Source of the DNA: Betaproteobacteria bacterium
GTDB lineage: Bacteria > Pseudomonadota > Gammaproteobacteria > Burkholderiales > SG8-41
DNA length: 9,685 nt
Reading direction: 5' to 3'
Assembly: GCA_028292065.1 (NCBI GenBank)
Contig: JAQGNC010000547.1
Coordinates: 1 to 9,685, forward strand
Position numbers and translations under genes: made by a program. Shown piece after piece: positions 1 through 8,217 of the stretch. Every line of letters starts with the position of its first letter. Position 1 is the stretch's first letter. The notes beneath the pieces are model-generated. The model did no database searches, was not told the DNA's origin, and saw nothing but the letters and a program-made list of their open reading frames with translations.

Positions 1-49
1 TCGGAGATAAAAAAAGCAACACGTTTCTGAGAAGTCATCGGCAAAGAGG

Positions 50-67
50 GGAAGCGAAGAGGCTTCC
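50..67. repeat. short inverted repeat upstream of ppsA
   Basis: The arms GGAAGC (50-55) and GCTTCC (62-67) are perfect reverse complements around a 6-base loop. The dyad lies just upstream of a possible -10 box for ppsA, so it would sit near the -35 position and could be an operator. It is short and could be chance in a GC-rich leader. The rest of 1-49 is AT-richer non-coding sequence with no recognised feature. Confidence 0.25.
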
Positions 68-69
68 GG

Positions 70-75
70 TAAAAT
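70..75 (+). promoter_or_regulatory. possible -10 box of the ppsA promoter
   Basis: TAAAAT differs from the sigma-70 consensus TATAAT at one position and lies 32 bases before the ppsA ATG, which would give a leader of about 25 bases. No good -35 hexamer is visible 16-18 bases upstream, so either an activator is needed or the call is wrong. The same TAAAAT word occurs upstream of pyrG. Confidence 0.35.
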
Positions 76-107
76 AGCGCGTTTTAACGGGCGGCACCAA
101 GACATTT

Positions 108-2537
<2,430 letters not shown>

Positions 2538-2554
2538 CTAAACCCGAGTTTTTA

Positions 2555-2596
2555 TTGGACTGACCCGCCGTTTGCGCGATAAAATGCGCAAACGGC
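2555..2596 (+). promoter_or_regulatory. pyrG leader: perfect 11-bp inverted repeat around a TAAAAT box
   Basis: The arms GCCGTTTGCGC (2567-2577) and GCGCAAACGGC (2586-2596) are exact reverse complements separated by the 8 bases GATAAAAT. TAAAAT (2580-2585) looks like a -10 box. TTGGAC (2555-2560) is a -35 candidate, but at a 19-base spacing, longer than the ideal 17. The right arm ends 14 bases before the pyrG ATG. If the promoter is real, the dyad is centred on its -10 element, as expected of an operator. If transcription starts further upstream, the RNA would form a strong hairpin just before the start codon. It lacks the U-run of an intrinsic terminator. Confidence 0.5.
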
Positions 2597-2610
2597 TGGC
2601 TTATTATGTG

Positions 2611-4167
2611 ATGACCAAATTTATCTTTGTCACTGGTGGTGTAGTTTCCTCCCTTGGCAAAGGCATCGCCGCCGCCTCCCTCGCCGCGATCCTTGAAACG
2701 CGCGGTCTCAAAGTCTCGATGATCAAGCTCGATCCCTATCTGAACGTGGATCCGGGGACGATGAGCCCATTCCAGCACGGCGAAGTCTTTGTCACCGAGG
2801 ACGGTGCTGAAACCGACCTCGACCTCGGGCATTACGAGCGCTTCGTCTCGACCAAGATGAGCAAGCGCAACAACTTCACCGCCGGCCAGGTCTACGAGAG
2901 CGTGATCCGCAAGGAGCGCCGTGGCGATTATCTCGGCGGCACCGTGCAGGTGATCCCGCACATCACCGACGAGATCAAGCGCTTCATCCGGCTCGGCGCC
3001 GGAGACGCTGAAATCGCGATGGTCGAGATCGGCGGCACGGTGGGCGACATCGAGTCGCTGCCTTTCCTCGAAGCGATCCGGCAGATGGCGATCGAAGTGG
3101 GGCGCGAGAACGCCTGCTTCATCCACCTGACGCTGGTGCCCTATATCGCCTCCGCCGGTGAGATCAAGACCAAACCGACGCAGCACTCGGTCAAGGAATT
3201 GCGCGAGATCGGTATCCAGCCCGACGTCCTGCTCTGCCGCGCCGACCGTCCGCTCCCCGACGACGAACGCCGCAAGATCGCGCTCTTCACCAACGTCGCC
3301 GTCGAAGCGGTGATCTCGGCCGTCGACGTCGACAGCATCTACCGGATCCCGGCCGGGCTGCACGCGCAAAAGCTCGACGAGATCATCTGCAAGCGCCTCG
3401 GGCTCAACCCGCCGCCTGCCGATCTGTCGGTGTGGAACAAGCTCATCTACGCGCTCGATCACCCGCAGCACGAAGTGAACATCGCGATCGTCGGCAAGTA
3501 CGTCGATCTCACCGAATCGTACAAGTCGCTGTCAGAAGCGCTGATCCATGCCGGCATCCACACCGGCGCCAAGATCAGGATCCAGTACATCGATTCCGAA
3601 AGCCTCGAGAAGAACGGCACCGACGCGCTCGAGCGCATGGACGCGATCCTCGTCCCGGGCGGTTTCGGCAAGCGCGGCGTCGAAGGCAAGATCCGGGCGA
3701 TCCGCTACGCGCGCGAAAACCGCGTGCCTTATCTGGGGATCTGCCTCGGCATGCAGCTCGCGGTCATCGAGCACGCGCGCAACGTCGTCGGCCTCGACGG
3801 CGCGCACAGCACCGAGTTCGAGCCCGAATCCCCGCACCCGGTGATCGCTCTCATCACCGAATGGCAGGACCGCGACGGCCGCGTCGAGAGGCGCGACCTG
3901 CAGTCGGAGCTCGGCGGCACGATGCGGCTCGGCGGCCAGGAATGCGAGCTCGAAGTCGGCTCGCTGGCGCAGCGGGTCTACGGCACCGAGCGCATCGTCG
4001 AGCGCCACCGCCACCGCTACGAAGTGAACAACCATTACCTGCCGCGGCTGATCGAGGCGGGGCTCAAGGTGAGCGGCGTCTCGGTCAAGGAAGCGCTGTG
4101 CGAGATGATCGAGCTCCCGGGCCACCCGTGGTTCGTCGGCTGCCAGTTCCACCAGGAATTCACGTAG
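2611..4167 (+). CDS. pyrG: CTP synthase, cut short by an in-frame TAG
   Basis: CTP synthase makes CTP from UTP, ATP and glutamine in the cytoplasm, the last step of pyrimidine nucleotide synthesis. The ATG at 2611 gives the family N-terminus MTKFIFVTGGVVSSLGKG; a frame extension back to 2572 lies in the leader hairpin and is not family-like. The N-terminal synthetase domain shows the P-loop-like GGVVSSLGKG, TEDGAETDLDLGHYERF and EIGGTVGDIES. The C-terminal class I glutaminase has LGICLGMQ with nucleophile Cys378, plus His514 and Glu516. The usual FHPEFTS motif reads FHQEFT-stop: Pro is replaced by Gln515 (CAG) and the conserved Ser codon is TAG (4165-4167). The reading frame ends at 518 residues, against 545 in E. 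coli, yet family sequence continues after the stop. CTP synthase is normally essential, so a consensus error, readthrough, or a tolerated truncation are all possible. The identity is certain; the integrity of the 3' end is not. Confidence 0.93.
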   Translation: MTKFIFVTGGVVSSLGKGIAAASLAAILETRGLKVSMIKLDPYLNVDPGTMSPFQHGEVFVTEDGAETDLDLGHYERFVSTKMSKRNNFTAGQVYESVIRKERRGDYLGGTVQVIPHITDEIKRFIRLGAGDAEIAMVEIGGTVGDIESLPFLEAIRQMAIEVGRENACFIHLTLVPYIASAGEIKTKPTQHSVKELREIGIQPDVLLCRADRPLPDDERRKIALFTNVAVEAVISAVDVDSIYRIPAGLHAQKLDEIICKRLGLNPPPADLSVWNKLIYALDHPQHEVNIAIVGKYVDLTESYKSLSEALIHAGIHTGAKIRIQYIDSESLEKNGTDALERMDAILVPGGFGKRGVEGKIRAIRYARENRVPYLGICLGMQLAVIEHARNVVGLDGAHSTEFEPESPHPVIALITEWQDRDGRVERRDLQSELGGTMRLGGQECELEVGSLAQRVYGTERIVERHRHRYEVNNHYLPRLIEAGLKVSGVSVKEALCEMIELPGHPWFVGCQFHQEFT

Positions 4168-4281
4168 ACGCCGCGCGCCGGGCATCCGCTGTTCACGGCT
4201 TTCGTCGAGGCGGCGCTCGAGAACGCCGGCACCGAGACCCCCGGCGCGAGCGCGCCCGAGCGTCTCCAGAGCATCGCCTGA
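4168..4281 (+). pseudogene. pyrG: in-frame continuation of pyrG after the amber codon
   Basis: Reading on in the same frame past the TAG gives 37 codons and then TGA (4279-4281). The first residues, TPRAGHPLFTAFVEAALE, align with the E. coli CTP synthase tail (TPRDGHPLFAGFVKAASE), which follows the catalytic Glu. With one residue at the amber codon the whole protein would be 556 residues, a normal family length. The retained similarity shows the truncation is very recent, is read through, or is a sequence error. No start codon or ribosome binding site suggests separate translation. Confidence 0.85.
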
Positions 4282-4290
4282 TGCGTGCTT

Positions 4291-4330
4291 TCCCTCACCT
4301 CCGCCCCCTCTCCCGTGACGGGCGAGGGGA
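4291..4330. repeat. GC-rich palindromic intergenic repeat between pyrG and kdsA
   Basis: CCCCTC (4305-4310) pairs with GAGGGG (4324-4329) and CCCGT (4312-4316) pairs with ACGGG (4318-4322), giving an 11-bp dyad with one T/C mismatch and a single central base. It is preceded by TCCCTCACCTC (4291-4301). CCCTCACC...CCCTCTCCC...GGGAGAGGG arrangements are a familiar kind of dispersed intergenic palindrome in proteobacteria. As RNA it would form a strong hairpin in the pyrG-kdsA transcript, but with no U-run behind it. Confidence 0.6.
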
Positions 4331-4362
4331 GTTTCAACTCTGCTGACGCAGACGGCGAACCT

Positions 4363-5247
4363 ATGAAGCTCTGCGGATTTGAAGTCGGCATCGACCGGCC
4401 GTTCTTCCTTATAGCCGGCCCGTGTGTGGTCGAATCGCGGCAGCTCGCATTCGACACCGCGGGCGAGCTGAAGGAGATCGCCGCGGCGCTCGGTATCCCC
4501 TTCATCTACAAGTCTTCGTACGACAAGGCGAACCGCAGCTCGAACAAATCGTTTCGCGGCCTCGGCATGGACAAGGGGCTCGAGATCCTCGCCGACGTGC
4601 GCAAGACGCTCGGCGTGCCCGTGCTCACCGACGTCCACGCGATCGACGAGATCGAAGCTGCGGCGGCGGCGGTCGACGTCCTCCAGACCCCGGCTTTCCT
4701 GTGCCGCCAGACCGATTTCATCTGCGCGGTGGCGGTTGCGGGCAGACCGGTGAACATCAAGAAAGGCCAGTTTCTCGCCCCCGGCGACATGAAGAACGTC
4801 GTCGACAAGGCGCGCGACGCGGCGCGAGCGCGCAATCCGGGCGACCCCGACGCCGGCGGGCACATCATGGTGTGCGAGCGCGGCGCGTCCTTCGGCTACA
4901 ACAACCTGGTCTCGGACATGCGATCGCTCGCGATCATGCGCGAGACCGGCTGTCCGGTGGTCTATGACGCCACGCACTCGGTGCAGCTTCCGGGCGGGCA
5001 GGGAAGCACGAGCGGCGGACAGCGCGAGTTCGTGCCGGTGCTCGCGCGCGCGGCGGTGGCGAGCGGCGTGGCGGGGGTGTTCATGGAAACCCACCCCGAT
5101 CCTGCGAAGGCGCTTTCCGACGGCCCCAACGCGTGGCCGCTGCAGCACATGAAGCGCCTGCTGCAAACGCTCAAGCAGCTCGACGATACCGTCAAGCGCG
5201 CCGGGTTCGAGGAAAGCCTGCTCGCGCCGAATTCAGTCGATCAATAG
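4363..5247 (+). CDS. kdsA: 3-deoxy-D-manno-octulosonate 8-phosphate (KDO-8-P) synthase
   Basis: KdsA condenses PEP with arabinose 5-phosphate to KDO-8-P, committing carbon to the inner core of lipopolysaccharide. The product is 294 residues, slightly longer than most (about 280), with extra residues around RARNPGDPDAGG and at the C-terminus. Family motifs are MKLCGFEVG at the start, GPCVVES, DKANRSSNKSFRG, TDVH, RQTDF, GASFGYNNLVSDM, SGGQREF, METHPDP and SDGPNA. Cys21 replaces the Asn of E. coli KdsA. Together with His205, Glu242 and Asp253 it reproduces the four metal ligands of the Aquifex enzyme with matching spacing (37 and 11 residues between the last three), so this should be the metal-dependent class. 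The ATG at 4363 begins the family N-terminus; an upstream GTG at 4285 would translate the intergenic repeat and is rejected. The ribosome binding site is weak. The stop is 13 bases before eno, so the two are probably co-transcribed. Confidence 0.96.
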   Translation: MKLCGFEVGIDRPFFLIAGPCVVESRQLAFDTAGELKEIAAALGIPFIYKSSYDKANRSSNKSFRGLGMDKGLEILADVRKTLGVPVLTDVHAIDEIEAAAAAVDVLQTPAFLCRQTDFICAVAVAGRPVNIKKGQFLAPGDMKNVVDKARDAARARNPGDPDAGGHIMVCERGASFGYNNLVSDMRSLAIMRETGCPVVYDATHSVQLPGGQGSTSGGQREFVPVLARAAVASGVAGVFMETHPDPAKALSDGPNAWPLQHMKRLLQTLKQLDDTVKRAGFEESLLAPNSVDQ

Positions 5248-5250
5248 AAC

Positions 5251-5257
5251 AGGAAAG
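5251..5257 (+). promoter_or_regulatory. ribosome binding site of eno
   Basis: AGGAAAG ends three bases before the enolase ATG and lies wholly in the 13-base gap after kdsA. It is the clearest Shine-Dalgarno-like site in the window and supports coupled expression of kdsA and eno with a strong translation start for eno. Confidence 0.6.
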
Positions 5258-5260
5258 AAC

Positions 5261-6540
<1,280 letters not shown>

Positions 6541-6544
<4 letters not shown>

Positions 6545-6661
6545 AGCGTGAGGAGTGAGGCGTGAGGCGCAGGTTTGCTTCCCGATCCTCCTCGTCGCCG
6601 CTGCGCGCGGCATCGTCGGAACCGGATCGAGCGCCTTTGTCCCTCACCTCTCACGCCTCAC
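6541..6661. repeat. intergenic repeat element with inverted GTGAGGCGTGAG arms
   Basis: GTGAGGCGTGAG (6555-6566) is the exact reverse complement of CTCACGCCTCAC (6650-6661). A near copy of the left arm, GTGAAGCGTGAG (6541-6552, 11 of 12 identical), lies 14 bases upstream of it. Next to the right arm is TCCCTCACCTC (6640-6650), the same 11-mer found before kdsA. The 83 bases between the 12-bp arms show no gene of their own. The element fills nearly all of the eno-ftsB gap, overlaps the eno stop codon and ends 10 bases before the ftsB start. It resembles a REP/MITE-like dispersed element; mobility is inferred, not shown. Confidence 0.6.
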
Positions 6662-6671
6662 CTGTCCCGCC

Positions 6672-6971
6672 GTGAAATGGCTCAGCCTGGTGCTGGTGGC
6701 CCTCGTCGGCATCGTCCAGTATCCCCTGTGGCTCGGCAAAGGCGGCTGGCTGCGCGTGTGGGACGTCGATCAGCAGATCGCCACCCAGCGTGAGACCAAC
6801 GGCAAGCTGAAAGCGCGCAACGTGGCGCTCGACGCCGAGGTGCGCGACCTCAAGCAGGGGCTCGAGGCGATCGAGGAGCGCGCCCGCAGCGAGCTCGGCA
6901 TGATCCGCCAGGACGAAATCTTCTTCCAGGTGCTCGAAGAGGCGGGCCGCGCGCCGAAAAAGCCGCAGTGA
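6672..6971 (+). CDS. ftsB: cell division protein FtsB
   Basis: FtsB is a small bitopic inner-membrane protein that joins FtsL and FtsQ in the divisome and helps activate septal peptidoglycan synthesis. The 99-residue product (GTG start at 6672) has a short cytoplasmic tip, one membrane segment (about 4-21, LSLVLVALVGIVQYPLWL), then a periplasmic coiled coil (about 31-65) containing TNGKLKARNVALDAEVRDL. It ends with the family signature AIEERARSELGMIRQDEIFFQVL. The match to E. coli FtsB is clear along the length (QYPLWLGKGG vs QYSLWFGKNG; EALEERARNEL). A longer frame from a GTG at 6555 would translate the inverted-repeat element and put extra residues before the membrane segment, so 6672 is preferred. 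No ribosome binding site is visible before it, and the repeat arm ends only 10 bases upstream. Transcription probably continues from eno. Confidence 0.93.
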   Translation: MKWLSLVLVALVGIVQYPLWLGKGGWLRVWDVDQQIATQRETNGKLKARNVALDAEVRDLKQGLEAIEERARSELGMIRQDEIFFQVLEEAGRAPKKPQ

Positions 6972-6998
6972 GCGGCGCACAAGTTTTCGTTCAATCCC

Positions 6999-7013
6999 GC
7001 GGCAGTCTGCCGC
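6999..7013 (+). terminator. small hairpin between ftsB and folD, possible weak terminator
   Basis: GCGGCA (6999-7004) pairs perfectly with TGCCGC (7008-7013) around a GTC loop. It lies 27 bases after the ftsB stop and 19 before the folD start. It is followed only by TTCGATAC rather than a U-run, so it is a poor intrinsic terminator and could instead be a processing or pausing hairpin. Confidence 0.3.
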
Positions 7014-7032
7014 TTCGATACTGACTCATGCA

Positions 7033-7896
7033 ATGACAGCTTCGGTTCTAGACGGCGCGGCGATCGCGCGCCAGGTGTTTTCCGGTCTCGAGAGCCGCGT
7101 CGCGGCGCTGCGCGCAGCGGGCGTGCGGCCGGGGCTCGCGACGGTGCTCGTCGGCGACAGCCCCGCGTCCCAGGTCTACGTTCGCAACAAACAACGCGCG
7201 TGCGAGGAAGTGGGGTTGCATGCGCAGGTGCGCGAGCTTCCCGCCGACTGCAGCGAAAGCGAACTGCTCGCCGCGGTGGAGGCGCTCAACACGAACGACG
7301 CGATCCACGGCATCATCGTTCAGCTGCCGCTGCCGCGCGGCATCGACTCGCAGCGCGTGCTGCAATCGATCGCGCTCGAAAAAGACGTCGACGGCTTCAA
7401 CTGGAGCAATCTCGGCGCGCTCGTCGACGGTCACCCGCGGCTCGTGCCGTGCACGCCGCTGGGCGTCATGCGCATGCTCGACCACGCCGGCATCGCGCTC
7501 GAAGGCCGCCATGCGGTCGTCATCGGGCGCAGCAGCATCGTCGGTAAACCGCTGGCGCTCCTCCTGATCGCGCGCGGTGCGACGGTCACGGTCTGCAACT
7601 CGAAGACGCCGGACCTGGCGGCCTACACGCGCAGCGCCGATGTGCTCGTCGTCGCCGCGGGCCGGCCGAAGCTCGTCACCGGCGACATGGTCAAGCCCGG
7701 GGCCGCCGTGATCGACGTGGGCATCAACCGGATGCCGGACGGCAAGCTCGCCGGCGACGTCGATTTCGAATCGGCCAAAGCGGTGGCGGGCTGGCTCAGC
7801 CCGGTGCCCGGCGGGGTCGGCCGCATGACCGTGGCGATGCTGGTCGCCAATACCGTCCTCGCCGCCGAGCGCCAGAGCGCAGCGCGCTGCGCCTAG
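7033..7896 (+). CDS. folD: bifunctional methylenetetrahydrofolate dehydrogenase / methenyltetrahydrofolate cyclohydrolase
   Basis: FolD oxidises 5,10-methylene-THF to methenyl-THF with NADP+ and hydrolyses it to 10-formyl-THF, supplying one-carbon units for purines and formyl-methionine in the cytoplasm. The protein has 287 residues, normal for the family. The N-terminal catalytic domain has VGDSPASQVYVRNKQRACEE with Tyr49 and catalytic Lys53, then IVQLPLPRGID, KDVDGFN and PCTPLGVMRML. The Rossmann domain has VVIGRSSIVGKPLALLL, followed by VIDVGINRMPDGKLAGDVDF and the closing PVPGGVGRMTVAMLVANT. All hallmark residues are present. The ATG at 7033 gives the family start (ASVLDGAAIA); no ribosome binding site is obvious. 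A two-codon reading frame, ATG CAA TGA (7028-7036), overlaps the start. The TAG stop shares the palindrome CTAG (7893-7896) with the stop of the opposing gene. Confidence 0.97.
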   Translation: MTASVLDGAAIARQVFSGLESRVAALRAAGVRPGLATVLVGDSPASQVYVRNKQRACEEVGLHAQVRELPADCSESELLAAVEALNTNDAIHGIIVQLPLPRGIDSQRVLQSIALEKDVDGFNWSNLGALVDGHPRLVPCTPLGVMRMLDHAGIALEGRHAVVIGRSSIVGKPLALLLIARGATVTVCNSKTPDLAAYTRSADVLVVAAGRPKLVTGDMVKPGAAVIDVGINRMPDGKLAGDVDFESAKAVAGWLSPVPGGVGRMTVAMLVANTVLAAERQSAARCA

Positions 7897-8114
7897 CAGT
7901 ACAGCGAATTCGCGAAGTGGAACAGGAGCTCGGGGTTGAGGTAGCCGCGAAAGGCCAGCCAGCCCAGCAGGGCGGCGAGCACTGAGAGCATCAGCCACAC
8001 CGCCGCGCGCCGCGGACGCCCGTAGGCGCTGGCGGCGGAGCGGGTGAGATTCATGCCTTCGGAGGTCAAGAGCGGCGCCTCGATGATGGACGGCGCTTCG
8101 ATTATCTCACGCAC
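7893..8114 (-). CDS. small single-pass membrane protein, function unknown
   Basis: I do not recognise the family. With the GTG at 8114 the product has 73 residues: a short N-terminal part with a near-repeat (REIIEAPSIIEAPLL), a basic stretch (YGRPRR, 31-36), one strong membrane helix (about 37-55, AAVWLMLSVLAALLGWLAF) and a short tail, RGYLNPELLFHFANSLYC. By the positive-inside rule the N-terminus is probably cytoplasmic. GGGGA on the minus strand (8121-8125) lies six bases before this GTG, a usable ribosome binding site. An ATG at 8054 would give 53 residues but has poor spacing, and the codons between 8114 and 8054 are GC-rich at third positions like real coding sequence. The open frame also extends to an ATG at 8234, which would overlap the start of the divergent gene and is less likely. 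The gene converges on folD and the two stops interlock in CTAG. It may be real but has no homology support here. Confidence 0.55.
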   Translation of the reverse strand: MREIIEAPSIIEAPLLTSEGMNLTRSAASAYGRPRRAAVWLMLSVLAALLGWLAFRGYLNPELLFHFANSLYC

Positions 8115-8181
8115 CGTTTGTCCCCGCACCGCTGCCGAGCGTGCATAACCATAGCGCCCGGCGGCATAAGAGCGCTGCAGG

Positions 8182-8195
8182 GCGATCGCTATAAT
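8182..8195 (+). promoter_or_regulatory. perfect -10 box with adjoining GCGATCGC palindrome, promoter candidate for the 8218 gene
   Basis: TATAAT (8190-8195) is an exact sigma-70 -10 box, directly preceded by the palindrome GCGATCGC (8182-8189). It would start transcription near 8202, leaving a leader of about 16 bases before the GTG at 8218. There is no convincing -35 hexamer 16-18 bases upstream and no extended TGn. The interval 8115-8217 separates two divergent genes and should hold both promoters; for the minus-strand gene I see no clear one. Confidence 0.45.
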
Positions 8196-8217
8196 TGCAA
8201 CTTTTTTGCGACTGTCA

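Noticed and set aside
2572..2610. Thirteen-codon upstream extension of pyrG
   Set aside because: It would translate the right half of the inverted repeat; CTP synthases begin at MTKF/MTTKY-like sequence, which fits the ATG at 2611.
4165..4167. TAG read as a recoded amino acid throughout this genome
   Set aside because: ppsA, kdsA and folD also end in TAG at places where the family proteins end, so TAG behaves as a stop here; local readthrough is not excluded.
4285..4362. Upstream GTG extension of kdsA
   Set aside because: It translates the palindromic repeat; the family N-terminus starts at MKLCGFEVG from 4363.
3532..5166. Minus-strand open frame of 544 codons opposite pyrG and kdsA
   Set aside because: It runs through two unrelated sense genes and the intergenic repeat, which a real gene would not do. 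It has the same low-complexity antisense composition.
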